In this document: piece after piece, positions 44,642 through 56,411 of the stretch
Layout: the number at the start of each line of letters is the position of its first letter
Position numbering within the stretch: position 1 is the stretch's first letter
Source of the DNA: Holtermannia corniformis
Lineage: Eukaryota; Basidiomycota; Tremellomycetes; Holtermanniales
Length of the DNA stretch: 64,000 bases
Reading direction: 5' to 3'
Assembly (NCBI GenBank): GCA_001599935.1
Contig: BCIJ01000029.1
Coordinates: forward strand, 135,331 to 199,330
Translations under genes and position numbers: made by a program
Notes under the pieces: model-generated
What the model was told of the DNA's origin: nothing
Seen by the model: only the letters and a program-made list of their open reading frames with translations
Databases searched by the model: none

Positions 44642-46817
44642 ATGCGGTTCTCTTTTCGGAGGACGACTAGGACGCTGCAGTCGCTGGTGGTGTTGGCATG
44701 CTTGACATCTCTGCCGTTAGCACTGGCAGCAGACAAGGAGGCTTGGCGCAACCGCGCGATCTACCAGTGGGTGTCCTGGTCCGAGTGCATGAATACGCTG
44801 ACGGTGCAGGCTGCTGACGGACCGCTTTGCGCCTCCGTCCGAAACGGCACCCGCCCTCACCTCACCCGTACCGGCAGTATGCGACCCAACACTGCAAACA
44901 TGGTGTGGCGGCACTTGGCGATCCATCATCGACAAGCTCGACTACATCCAGGGCATGGGCATGGACGCCATCTGGATCAGTCCAGTCAGCAAGAACATTG
45001 ACGTCCAGTCGCCGTACAACTTTGCATACCACGGGTTCTGGGTCACGGACCCTACACAACTGAATCCGCGCTTTGGCACGGCGGATGATCTGAAAGCTTT
45101 GGTCGCCGAGGTGCATAAGCGAAACATGTGAGTGCCAGACAAGCCCCGCATAGCTGCCATTGATGGTCAAAGGTACATCATGGTCGATATCGTAGTGAAC
45201 AACGTCGTGGCACTCGACGGCGCCGATTCACAGGATTCTGCAAAGCTGGTCGCCGACGGGGTGTACTGGACCGACCCGGACAACTATCACTCACAATGCT
45301 GGATCGACTACAGCAACGCGACATCTGTCGAATACTGCTGGATGGGCGATGACAAGCTGGCGTTGATGGACGTCAATACCGAGTCTCAGGTTGTTAAAGA
45401 TCGGCTGGTTGCCTACATCAAGCAGTTTGTGCAAGATTACTCGATCGACGGTCTGCGCATTGATGGTGGGTCTTTTGAATCAGGATGCAGCGGTGCTAAT
45501 ATACACCAGCTGCAAAGCACGTACCTGGTGCTTTCTGGACAGACTTTTGTGGTGCTGCTGGCGTCTTCTGTACCGGTGAAGTCTATGGTTCCGACGTGGA
45601 GTCAGTCACATTTCACCCTGACGAAACTGTGCTGACATGCGCAGCTTTGCCGCATCGTTCCAGACAAACAAGTACATGGACAGCGTCCTCAACTTTCCAA
45701 TGTACTACGGAATCGTAGGCGCGTTTGGCTACCCAAACGCACCAATGTCCAACTTGACGACGGCGTTGAGTGCGGTACAGAAGGCTTTCCCCGTGCGTCG
45801 TGTGGGCTTTGCTGTTGACGGCGACTGACGTTGCTGCAGGATCCGGGGCTGCTTGGCAACTTTATTGAGAACCATGATCTGCCCCGCTTCAGGAATGCGA
45901 CGGCGGATCCTCAATTGGCATACAATGCGCTCGTTTGGTCGTTCATGTCTGATGGCATCCCGATTGGTGGGTTGAGGGCGGCGGCTGACTCATCTTGAGC
46001 TGACTCGCACAGTCTATTACGGACAGGAGCAAGACGTCTCCGACGGCGCCGCAGACCCAGTAAGTATCGCAATGTGCCCTGCGTGGTGGTACTGACCGCT
46101 TCAGTACAACCGCAATGCGCTCTGGGCCGACGGTCATGGCGATTATGGCAACTCGTCAACATACTGGCGCATTCACAAGCTCAATGAATTACGTCAGGCT
46201 CTCATTCAGAATGGTACAACTTATAATGGCAAGACCTTTGTGGAATCACCTACGACTGTCATTGCCGAATCGTCCAGCGACCTGGCGATTCGCAAGGGCC
46301 CGGTGGTGACGATTCTGACCAACGTGAGTCGCGAGCACGCCCTGGCATACGCGAGCTGATCTCGTACGGCAGCGAGGTAGTCCGAGTGTCGATGCTGCGT
46401 TCGGGGTCATGAACATTGGCTGGCCGTCAATATCGAGCGTGATCGAGTGAGTATCACCGGTCCAAGATGCGAGCTGTGCTCACTTGAGTAGTATCCTCTC
46501 GTGCGAACAATTCAGTATCGGCTCTGGTCAGTCGATCTCGATTAGTTATGCTGGACCGGGACGAGGCGGCCAGCCTTACGTGAGATTCAAGGCAATCCAC
46601 AGCTATCGTAGTAGCTGACGCTATCAAGGTATTCATTACGACCGACGACGCCGCCACACTGGGACTCTGCGGCCGCGCGGTGTTCAACAAGGCTGCAGCA
46701 GACAGCTCAGGCTCGTCCTCATCATCGTCGGACAAGTCGGGCGCTTCACGCGTCTTCCTCGACACCACCTCACTGGCTGTCGCCATCAGCATTGCCCTCG
46801 CTATCACGTTACTCTAG
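44642..46817 (+). CDS. Secreted GH13 alpha-amylase, likely GPI-anchored
   Basis: Alpha-amylase of glycoside hydrolase family 13, hydrolysing internal alpha-1,4-glucan bonds. The ATG at 44642 begins a basic leader then a signal peptide (SLVVLACLTSLPLALA). Domain A motifs follow: QLLTDRFAPP, CGGTWRSIIDKLDYIQGMGM, VDIVVNNVVA (region I, with Asn where His is usual), DGLRIDAAKH (nucleophile Asp), GEVYGSDV (acid/base Glu) and IENHDLPRFRNA (third Asp). A beta-sandwich C-terminal domain precedes a Ser-rich linker (AAADSSGSSSSSSDKSG) and a terminal hydrophobic tail (TTSLAVAISIALAITLL), the pattern of a GPI-anchor signal. About ten short introns; stop 46815-46817. It resembles Aspergillus amylases in domain A, and the missing region I His is worth noting. 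Confidence 0.9.
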
Positions 46818-47101
46818 CTACGCACCCAACTCATTCGCAACCTACTTCGCTTTATAGTTTGGCATTGTCCTCGTTTTCGTCTTGCAGTGTCAATCGTGCT
46901 TGTAGGGTTCTTGGCCGCTGTATGTACCGAATAGCAAATGACTGCGGCGTGAGCTGCCAAGAAGCACATTCAAGTCTGAAACGCCACTTTGAGTTGATGA
47001 AGCACGTGACGTGGAGATTTCGGTGAACCGACGTCGTCAAGAGCACGTTCGGCAAGTCGAGGTAGTCTGTACAGTATCGGGGAGAACCCGGAGAGCCAGC
47101 A

Positions 47102-48890
47102 GTGAGCGGATTCAGGTATCCACACTCGTCTGATACTGATGGCCCGCAAGTGGCAGTCGACAACACGTACTATGAGCTCCTCGGCGTCAGTGCAGACGCT
47201 TCTGATGCAGACATCAAGAAGGCGTACAAAAAGAAGGTAGGTGGGCCCCTGTCAGAGGACAAGCAGCTGACACAAACCTATGAAAGGCTATGAAACACCA
47301 TCCGGTGAGTTTTGCTGGCCCTTTAGTCTCATAGCTGACATACAGATAGGACAAGGTGAGATCGACGACGGCTGCTTCGATCCCAACTGACCTACTAGAA
47401 CCCCGATGATCCCACTGCTCACGAGGCTTTCCAGAAGATCTCAGAGGCGTAAGTACCGGTAAGCTTTCGCGGGTGGTACTGAGCGAGATAGCTATGAGAC
47501 GTTGTCGGACCCGGATGCAGTAAGCTCACCTCCATGAAGTGAATAGCAGTTGCTGACGTGCCAGCGTGCCGCGTACGACACATACGGTCCTGACGGTCCT
47601 TCGCGTCATGCTGGCGGTGGTGGCATGAGTGCAGACGAAATGTTCGAAGCCATGTTCAGCGGCATGGGTGGCATGGGCGGCGGCTTCCGCTTCGACCCAG
47701 CGGCAGGAGGCAGATCCCGACCAAAACCGTCAAGAGGGAAGGACACTGATGTCCGATACGATGTCACGCTGGAGCAGGCGTACAAGGGGAAGAAGGTTGT
47801 GATGAACCTGGAGCGGGATCGGTGTTGCACGGCGTGCAAGGGGTGCGTCGGTGGCTCGTCACAGGATGTAGCTGACAGTGGGCAGTTTTGGAGGCAAGCA
47901 TGGTGCGAAATTGCAAAAGTGCGGCAAGTGCGACGGCAAGGGTGTGACTGTCGCCGACCGGCATGTAGGTCGTCTGTGTGCTATCGTCGGTCTTGAGCTG
48001 ACGTATCGAGCTCGCCGCCGGACTCATTGGAAAAGTCCGCGTGACGTGCCCAGAATGCGAGGGTGAGGGTCAACGCTTGCGCGAGAAGGACAGGTGCAAG
48101 AAGTGTCACGGTGCAAAGGTCGCAAAGGACAAAAAGCGGGTTGAATTCATGATTTCGCCGGGCACGTTGAATGGCGAACGGATCGCGCTCAAGGGCGAGG
48201 CCGACGAGGCGGTATGTCGTTTGCTGTACACAGGGCTGGTCGCTGATCGTGCCGTAGCCCGATATCCCACCCGGGGACGTAGTGTTCCACATCGCCGTCA
48301 AACCGCACGAGTCTTTCCAAACATCATCCCGACCTGGCTCTCGTGACCTCTACTTGACCGTCTCCATCACTCTGTCCGAAGCATTGCTTGGCTTCAGTCG
48401 GATATTGTTCATCCACCTCGATGGCCGAGGCGTGCGCATCGAGTCGCGTCGAGGAGAGCGGGTGATCCAGCATGGCGATGTGTTTATGATCCGTGAAGAG
48501 GGCATGCCGGCAGGCAGAGATGGGAGATACAAGGGCGATCTGTATATCAAGTTTGAAGTGGAGATGCCGTCGGTTGCGTGGGCTGCGGGTTTGGAGTCGG
48601 ACGTGAGTCGCTGCGAGGGCTGTTGGCATTGGACTGATGCTTTGCAGTCTACCAACGTTGCGCTGCCACCGCGCAAGCCGGACCTCGACCCTCAACCGGC
48701 CCAGGTCGATGTGCGACACCTGGACAAGGCTGATCCGGAAAAGGTGCGCGACATGGCTTCGAACCACCAGTGTGACTGACATAACTAGGCCGATCCAAAC
48801 GCAGCTGGCGGAGAAGAGCACAGCCATGGACGGTATTACGACGAGGACGATGACGAGATGGGCGGCGAGCCACAATGTCAACAGCAATGA
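47102..48890 (+). CDS. Type I DnaJ (Hsp40) co-chaperone
   Basis: Class A J-protein that delivers clients to Hsp70 and stimulates its ATPase. Domains in order: J domain (VDNTYYELLGVSADASDADI, KKAYKKK, AMKHHP-DK-NPDDPTAHEA, ISEAYETLSDPDARAAYDTY); a short Gly/Met-rich stretch (GGMGGGFRFD); four CxxCxGxG-type repeats (CTACKG, CGKCDGKG, CPECEGEG, CKKCHGAK); then the substrate-binding sandwiches (LYLTVSITLSEALLGFSR). It ends EPQCQQQ, without a CaaX prenylation box. The HPD motif is spread over three exons, with DK on a 6-nt exon (47350-47355). No ATG is in frame in the first exon; one model uses ATG 46938 plus a 168-nt intron. The stop TGA (48888-48890) lies 8 bases from the convergent Alba stop. 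Confidence 0.88.
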
Positions 48891-48898
48891 TGCATCGT

Positions 48899-49815
48899 CT
48901 ATAACTCTTGTGACACTGCCAACGGTACTTCGACCTGCTCTGGCTCCTCGTCTTCTTCCGCCTCTTGGACAACCGCGGCCACTTTGCGCTTCTTGGCGCG
49001 GCCGGGCGTTTCTTGACTTGGTTGGGCGCGCTTCTTCGAGGTATCGGGAGCGGTGGTGGTGGATTGCGTTGCAGGAGCGACAGGGACAAGCTTTGCGCCA
49101 GCCTTCTTGGGCTTTGCGGGATGTACTGGCTGATATGTCACGTTCGGGCGTGCTTCTAGCTCTGGCAAGCGGCTCGTCGAGAGCGTGACGCGGAGGAATG
49201 GGTGATGTGTGAGCTTGGGCCTGGCAAAGTCAGTAAACCGGTCATGCTGTACTACGCAACCTCACTTGCTATGGCCACCCAGTACCCTCTTCAAAGCAGC
49301 TTGCTCGTCTTCGATCCCTCGCGGTGCAGCCGCCGGGACCAAGCCTGCTTCATTATACTGCCACAAGCCCTTTGGCTTTGTCCGCTCCTGCGCCGTCGCC
49401 TTGGCTTTCCCTTTGCCGTTGGTCGATGCGGGTCGTGACGGCAGACCGTGCGAGTACGACCGCTTGACAATCTCAATGACCGAGATGAGCTTTGGGATGC
49501 TCAATGTTGACGGGTTGAGCTTTGTGCCGTTTGCAGCCGTGTTCTCTGTCTCTTTCTCGGCCGTGGCATTCGGAGTGAAAGAGGGACAAGGTAGAGTGTG
49601 GAATGAGATGGGTTGTTCGGGCGTTGTCTATCATCAATGATTAGGCTCTTAGGTTGAGAAGACGGGACGAGCAAGGACCGACTGACACGAAGGTGGTCTA
49701 GAGCAAACCGGACGTAGGACTGGATCTGACCATGTTGCGCGATCCGAATTTGATGTGGCTCTCGGTTGACGGTTGAAGGACCTGCCTGGGGCTCGTCTGC
49801 TGACTGTCTGGTCAT
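48899..49815 (-). CDS. Alba-domain DNA/RNA-binding protein
   Basis: Small basic protein with an Alba fold, the family of archaeal chromatin proteins and eukaryotic Rpp20/Rpp25-type RNA-binding proteins. From ATG 49815 (MTRQSADEPQAG) the domain begins NREPHQIRIAQHGQIQSYVR with FALDHLR. After an intron it continues ISFHTLPCPS and STLSIPKLISVIEIVKRSY, followed by KPKGLWQYNEAGLVP and PFLRVTLSTSRLPELEARPN. The C-terminal tail is Lys/Pro/Ala-rich and then acidic (EAEEDEEPEQVEV). Fungal Alba proteins of this kind have been annotated as RNA-binding, with no settled role. The first bases upstream are shared with the divergent CCT5 gene (195 bases between starts). Stop TAG 48899-48901. Confidence 0.82.
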
Positions 49816-50010
49816 GTTGCAGTGCTCTGTCGTCTTGGACAAGTCTGCGAGGTAACCTGTATGCGATCGACCAAGAAACGCCGCAAGCCTACCCGGCAAT
49901 AGCCGCACGCCTAAACGAGCTAGCTTTCCTTAGGCGCGTCAGGCCAGCACGCGCCGAAGCCCGTCGACTTTTGAGTGTCGGTGCCGTTCAGCCGTGTCGA
50001 CATCTCCAGA

Positions 50011-52323
50011 ATGTCGCAACAGATCGACCCAGGACAGGCAGTGTACGCCCAGGACGAGGTATGCTTGCTAGAGCTCGTCGCTGCCGAAAGGACGAGGAAG
50101 ACTGACGCGGTGTACCATAGAATGGACGGCCATTTATCATTGTTCGGTACGTGATCGTGCAACTCGGTCGCACATGGGCTGATACAGTGGGTAGTGAGCA
50201 GGGCAAGAAGGTTCGGACACACGGTATCGAGGCCATCAGGGTGCGTTGCTCATGACCGGAAGACGTCGGTGCTGACCCAACTCTAGAGTCACATCCTCGC
50301 CGCTCGGGCCGGTCAGTCTACCGCAAACCGTCGAGACCACGACGCATTACTTACATCATTCAGTGACCAACATTATCAAATCATCGCTTGGGCCAAGAGG
50401 TGCGCGCGCTACTGGGCATACACAGTTTGCTGACCCGATCTAGGGCTCGACAAGATCTTAATCTCTGCTGACGGCGACATCACCGTCACCAATGATGGCG
50501 CGACGATCCTTGGTCAGATGGAGGTGGACCACCAGATTGCAAAGCTGCTTGTCGAGGTGTGTATGCTCTGCATCGTATCGAGTAATGCTTAGCTGCGTAG
50601 GTCTCCAAATCACAAGACGATGAGATTGGTGATGGTACCACGGGTGTTGTAGGTATGTCGCTTGGTGCATTGATAGAGTCAGTACTGACACCGTATAGTG
50701 CTCGCGGGAGCGCTGCTGTCAGCTGCATTGACGCTGCTCGACCGTGGTATCCACCCTATCAGGATCGCGGATGGGTACGAAAAGGCCAGCGAGGTGGCGA
50801 TTGCCGAGTTGGACAGGGTGGCCGACACGGTGAGTGATTGAAAGGCACGTGAGGTTGGTGCTGACCTGTACAGATCGAGTTCTCAAAGGAGGACACGAGC
50901 AATCTGCTCAAGACTGCTATGACGAGTTTGGGCTCCAAGATGTCAGCCCTGTACGAACTCGCCCCAAAACAGTACTGATCCCACCGCAGCGTATCGATCG
51001 CGCACGAAAAGTTTGCCCAGATCGCCGTCGACGCTGTTCTGTCCGTCGCCGACCTGGAACGGCGCGACGTCGACTTTGAGCTCATCAAGGTCGACGGCAA
51101 GGTTGGCGGCTCGCTCGAAGACACGTCACTTGTCAAGGGCGTCGTCGTCGACAAGGACATGTCGCACCCTCAGATGCCCAGCGTCGTCAAGGACGCCAAG
51201 ATTGCCATCCTCACCTGTCCGTTTGAGCCGCCAAGGCCCAAGACCAAGCACAAGCTGGACATTGAGAGTGTCGAGGAGTACAAGAAGCTGCGCGAGTATG
51301 AGCGTGAAAAGTTCTTGGAGATGATCAAGCGGTGCGTCAGGTCGTGTCTGCAAAGATCAGGGCTGATAGCGTGAACAGGGTCAAGGACACGGGCGCGAAC
51401 CTCGTCATTTGCCAATGGGGCTTTGACGATGAGGCCAACCACTTGCTGATGCAGAACGATCTGCCCGCCGTGCGCTGGGTCGGTGGCCCCGAGATCGAGC
51501 TGATTGCCATCGCGACCAACGGTCGGATCGTGCCACGGTTCGAGGACTTGACGGCCGACAAGCTCGGTCACGCCGGGATCGTGCGTGAGGTCGACTTTGG
51601 CACCACCAAGGAGAAGATGCTCGTCATTGAAGAGTGTGCAAACTCGCGCGCTGTCACCGTCTTTGTCCGCGGGTCGAACAAGATGGTGGGTAGCGTCGAG
51701 CTGCGCCGGATGCAGGCTGACTCGCTGTAGATCATCGACGAGGCCAAGCGTGCGCTGCACGACGCTATCTGCGTCGTCCGGAACCTCGTCAAGGACAATC
51801 GTGTAGTGTACGGCGGTGGTGCCGCGGAGATCTGTGCCTCGATCGCGGTCGGCAAGGCTGCTGATGAGGTTGGTGCTGTTGCAGGACGCAGGCTCAAGCT
51901 GACATTGGCTAGATCCCCACGATCGAGCAATACGCGATGCGCGCGTTCGCCACTGCCCTCGACGCTGTCCCTCTCGCCCTGGCCGAAAACTCTGGTCTCT
52001 CACCCATCGACACTCTTGCCGACGTCAAGAGCCGACAAGTGACCGAGGGCAACCCGCGGCTCGGGATCGACTGCATGGGCCGCGATGAGAATGGTGAGTC
52101 CTTGCCTGGACCAGCGTGCGAACCGACTGGCTGACTGGAATACCAGACATGAAGAAGCAGTTTGTGTATGACCCGCTCATCTCCAAGCGTCAGCAGTTCT
52201 TGCTCGCGACGCAGGTGGTGAGGATGATCCTGAGGGTGGACGATGTGATTGGTGCGTTCTTTGGACCAGTCGATGGTGGCGGCTGACGCGATGTAGATGC
52301 TTCGGCCTTCAATGAGGAGTAGA
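50011..52323 (+). CDS. CCT5: Chaperonin TRiC/CCT subunit epsilon (CCT5)
   Basis: One of eight subunits of the cytosolic chaperonin that folds actin and tubulin using ATP. From ATG 50011: [45 protein letters not shown], and then the ATP-binding blocks [12 protein letters not shown] and [12 protein letters not shown]. Next come [18 protein letters not shown], the apical region [20 protein letters not shown] and [20 protein letters not shown], and [15 protein letters not shown] with the catalytic Asp in [17 protein letters not shown]. It ends with ASAFNEE (stop 52321-52323). More than ten short introns are present. The epsilon assignment follows from the [10 protein letters not shown] and [15 protein letters not shown] blocks. 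Confidence 0.96.
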
Positions 52324-52574
52324 CGGACAGAGAGTGAATGCATCCTTGGCATGATGACCGCGATCCGTCTGATTCAGATTCGTCTGGACTAGTGGAACTT
52401 CACGTTGGGTGGGGGACGCGCTTGCTATCGTCTGCGAACTGGGTTCAGAGCGTCGTTTTGTCTTGTAATTCGCCACGGAACGGAGATTCATGTCGACTAC
52501 GCTGCTATATCCCGGCTCATTCCCGCCCTTCACCTGGCTATCCGCATCAAGCAAATCCAACCTGCGTCGTGATG

Positions 52575-54273
52575 TCAGCACAGACCAATCCTGGAAACCC
52601 CGGTACGCACGATGGCGCGAGGCACGTACGGCTCGTCGATATACTTGATCTCGTCCTCTGTCAGCTTGAGGTGGATACCCGCTGTAAGAGTATGAGTGCG
52701 CATAGCGCAAGCGACTAGGCGACACTTACCAGCGCTGTCAAGCAAGTGCTCAATCTTGGTGCTGCCAATGATGGGCGCTGAGATGAAGTCGTGCGAGATG
52801 GACCATGCGACGGCGACCTGAGCCATGCTGACGCCCCTGTCCTTTGCGACCTTTTCAACGCGTTTGTTGATCTCGACCGAGGCGGGATCGCCCTTGTTGA
52901 AGCGTTGATAGCTTGAGCAGTTAGGAGCTGTCGAATGAGTGAGGCTGAGACTCACGTAGCACCTTCAGAGCGCTTGGTCGTGGCATCGTACGGACGGGCT
53001 AGTGCGCCCAGGGAGATTGGGGACCAAGGGATACAGCCCAGACCAAAATGCTGCTTGGTCAGTCGGGGTCGGAGAAGCGGTTTCTGAACCCACCTTGATG
53101 GTCGGCATCATTTCGCGCTCTTCCTGGACTGTCGTCAGCACCGCCATACAGAAAGATAACTCGAGTTCGGTAGACGCACCTCGCGGTACAGGGCATTGTG
53201 GAAGTTCTGCACAGAGATGAAGGGAGTCAAGTGGTTGTTGATAGCGTAGTCTAATATGGTCAGGGAGGTTAAGTCTCCCCGGATCACTGCTTACTCTGCA
53301 TAGCGTGCAGCTGGTATGCAAAGCAGGAACTCATCCCGATGTAGCGGACATAGCCCGCCTTGACAACATCATGAAGCGCTTGCATCTTGGCACATGTCAG
53401 TACAGCTCCGCTTCCGAGTAGGATTGTACATACTGTTTCTTCGATGGGCGTCTCGTAGTCAAAGCGGTGGCACTGGAGCAGGTCGATATACTCGAGCTGC
53501 AAACGCTGGAGCGAGTCTTTGACAGAGTCGAAGATGTGCTGAGATGGTCAATGACTACCACGAGCTGGACCATAGGCTTACCTTTCGGGACAAACCACTG
53601 CGGTTGACATACTTGTCGTCCTTGGGGCTCACTTGGTAGCCGAGCTCGTCGCCGACAACAAAGTTGAGCTGCCAATGTCTAAGCGCTGAACTATGACTTC
53701 ACAGTGCGCAAACCTTCGTCAGGACAACGTAGCTGCCTCTCGGAGCTGCAATCTTCTTCAGAGCCTTGCCAAGAATACGCTCGCTTTCGCCGTTCGAGTA
53801 GCTGAAACGATTAGCCATAAACGGTAGCAGAGGCGGGCCGAACTGACACATTCGCAGTGCTGGCAGGCCGTCAGCTGAGACTCTTCCAACGTGATCACTG
53901 TCACTTACTCGAAAGTATTGATACCTGCCTTGAATGCCGTCTCGATATGCTTGATACTCTCCTCCTCCTTGAGTACCCAGCTTTGCCATCTGATAGATGT
54001 TCAGCGCTGCGTGGCACAAGCGCTCTGAACCTACTCGGGAGATCCATATGCTAGATGACCGTCAGTAGATATCAGAGTCTGCAAACGCCGCCTTACACAT
54101 GCAGCCGCTGTGAAAGTCAGAAAGGTCCGGCACGCGCGACGCAATCCTTACAGAATGACCTTGGAGACCTTCAGGCCCGACTTGCCCAAGCGCACTGTTG
54201 CAAGTTAGCATAACTTCGGCTTCAACAAGCGCAGCCGACCGTATTGCATCTTGTTCTCAGTTTTGTCCGACAT
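52575..54273 (-). CDS. Aldo/keto reductase (yakc/AAD-like)
   Basis: NADPH-dependent oxidoreductase of the aldo/keto reductase superfamily, cytosolic. The ATG at 54273 gives MSDKTENKMQY, then VRLGKSGLKVSKVI, YGSPEWQKWV, and HIETAFKAGINTFDTANVYS with NGESERILGKALKK. The catalytic tetrad is visible: Asp in FDTANVYS, the Tyr of that block, Lys in LTKV, and His in LLQCHRFDYETP. Later blocks are VKAGYVRYIGMSSCFAYQLH, FISVQNFHNALYREEEREM, GLGCIPWSPISLGALARP and the NADP-binding IIGSTKIEHLLDS. It most resembles the fungal aryl-alcohol dehydrogenase group. At least nine short introns interrupt the gene. The substrate is unknown. Stop TGA 52575-52577. Confidence 0.93.
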
Positions 54274-54801
54274 GATAGAATCGATGGGGATCAGCGCGCT
54301 CACATCTAGACGGCCACGTCCGTTAAGTAGAGCAACATCCGCGGTGGAGGTCGAAGTGGAGGCAGTGGAGGTGGAGGCTGAAGCTGAGGTGAATCAATCA
54401 TACCAACTGCCCGAGGTCGCGCTGGAGGATCATTGTATGCGTTCGATGCAGAGTGCCTGCCTTTGTATAACACCGAGGACGACAGCAGGGTAAAATGACT
54501 CAAGAATTCCTTGAAGGCTTCGAGGTGAAATGTTGTTCCAGTGGCAGCACAAGCGGTGGCAGTGTACTGGGTAGATCTTTCCGAGTGCACTCGGTCGAAA
54601 GAGTCTTGACAGACCTGGCGACGACTCCTATTTACCCGACATTATGTTTATACACTTTCACTCAGCTCATCACCTGAGTCATCAGGGAGATCTGGGCATC
54701 GATGATCGCCCCGTGATCGTGTCTTTCCGGCCAATCTAGAGCGCCTGGGCGGCGTGGTCACACTGGGGCTACAATTGTACATATCGTATTGACATAAGGC
54801 A
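54274..54801. other. Intergenic region, purine-rich repeat, no gene
   Basis: About 530 bases lie between two same-strand genes. It includes the GAAGTGGAGG-type repeat at 54343-54393. No domain-bearing frame, tRNA or obvious promoter element was seen. Confidence 0.5.
54343..54393. repeat. Imperfect GGAGGT/GAAGCT purine repeat
   Basis: About 50 bases consist of near-tandem GTGGAGGN and GAAGCTGA units on the plus strand. It sits upstream of the aldo/keto reductase start and could affect local structure, but is probably just a microsatellite. Confidence 0.6.
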
Positions 54802-56411
54802 TCATAGTACAATCATGGACGCTTCAGGAAGTTCATTCATTCCAATCCATCTCGTCCGTGTTCGCTCAGCGGCTTGGTCGAACGTGGCGACGAAGTCCCA
54901 ATCGGGCTGATTGGAGAACCGTGGATGTAGGATCCTGCCTAGGTCAGTTGGGAAGTTGTAACCAGAGCTGAGCTCGAGTTCGCTACGTTGCAGACCGATG
55001 GGCAGATCGAAATCGTAGATGGGATAGTGGAACTTGCACCTGAGCGGCTTTTTGAGAAGTTTAACCCATGCGGAGCCGAAAGTTTCAGAGGCAGCGCCGG
55101 CCACACCGGGCGCGGGCGCAAATGAGCCGCTCACCTCATCTATTCCTCGATCGAATTCTCGCTAGCCGCGTTGACAAAGACCTTGGTGAGGAATTCCGAG
55201 CCGATGAGGAGCTTGGACATGATGCCACTATTAGGCTGAGGCCCGTCGGGTTCGACGAAAAAGAGTTGATGAAATCCGAGCTCTTGACCTTTGGTGGAAG
55301 TTGACGGAGACGTAGTACCGGTCACATAAGATAACCACCTCCCTGCGTCGAGTGGATCGTTGAATCTGGCGATGCTTTCAACCACTTGGACCAGGGATCG
55401 GAGGTCCGCGTGTGGATCACCGGTGTTGATAGTCTCCGCCTGTAGTCTAAAGATGTCGCGTGGACTGGGACCGAGGAGCTCCCACATGCGATCGAGCGAA
55501 TAGCGTGGAGCATCTGACGCTTGTTCGTGAGGCTTCCTGGCGACCCTGCCGGTAGCTGCACGGACAGCACTGAACCCGTCAGTCCAGCAGACACGCACTC
55601 AGGATCATACCAACATGAGCTTCTGAAATTCCTGGTACGTCCACAGATCCATAGTAAAGTACCTAGCATGCAGTTGCTTTGCCCACGTAGTCCATCGGAT
55701 GGGGTTGGGTGAAGTCGCTTGGACGACGTATGGTATGTACCGCTTGTTCGTCATGAGTGTGTTCGGCTGTTCATTGATGTGAGATGCGTCAACAAGAACG
55801 AGCGGTCTCTTGGGGTAGTCGTCGTTGATACTGGTGTACGGGTACTCATGCGCACCCCCAGGCCCGAATACATAGTATGTTTGAGTGCTGCCTGCGACGA
55901 CTGTGCGCATGTCATGAAGTGCTTCGATCAGCAGGTAGAGTAGGCAACACGATTTTCCTAGGTGCGTCAGTCTAGTCAAAGTGCGGACGGATCATGCTGG
56001 CTCACCGATACCGGGCTGGCCATAAAGGACCATACCGCCCACCAGGCTCTGCGCCAAATTGATGTCATGTTCCTTCTTGATGCAGTACCAGATCTTTTTG
56101 TAAACGCGGCGCACCATGAGCGTCTCGCCTTCGAGGTCCCAGAGCTCCCGGGTGGCGGCGGTGAGAACGGTGGTATCATGAAACGTCGTCGTCGTCGGCT
56201 CATCAGTGCCCCAGTATTTTCCCCATAGATCTTTGTGCCAATTGGGACCCTCGAACATGACGGCTGGGTGCTCATACGCGGCTGAGGTCGCGTCTCCCAA
56301 TTTACGTGTCACTTCGTCGAGCGCGCTTGAAATCGAGCTCCGTCGCTCGGCCGATCGTTGAAGCTCGCCTGCTCTCTTGGGCTGGGGCTCGGCATTGGGC
56401 AAAGACGCCAT
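54802..56411 (-). CDS. Crinkler/RHS-like P-loop ATPase
   Basis: Predicted P-loop NTPase of the crinkler (CRN)-RHS type found in many basidiomycetes and in oomycete effectors; the function in fungi is unknown. From ATG 56411 (MASLPNAEPQPKRA) come a conserved block (RELWDLEGETLMVRRVYKKI), the Walker A GQPGIGKSCC split by an intron, and the Walker B-like KRPLVLVDASH. The family signatures follow: YIPYVVQATSPNPIRW then HARYFTMDLWTYQEFQKL, RMWELLGPSPRDIFRL and HQLFFVEPDGPQP. A C-terminal exon adds ETFGSAWVKLLKKPL and GYNFPTDLGRIL. No signal peptide is present. Gene-like introns argue against a pseudogene. Family placement is from the pattern of Walker and ATSP/MDLW motifs, not a search. Confidence 0.68.
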
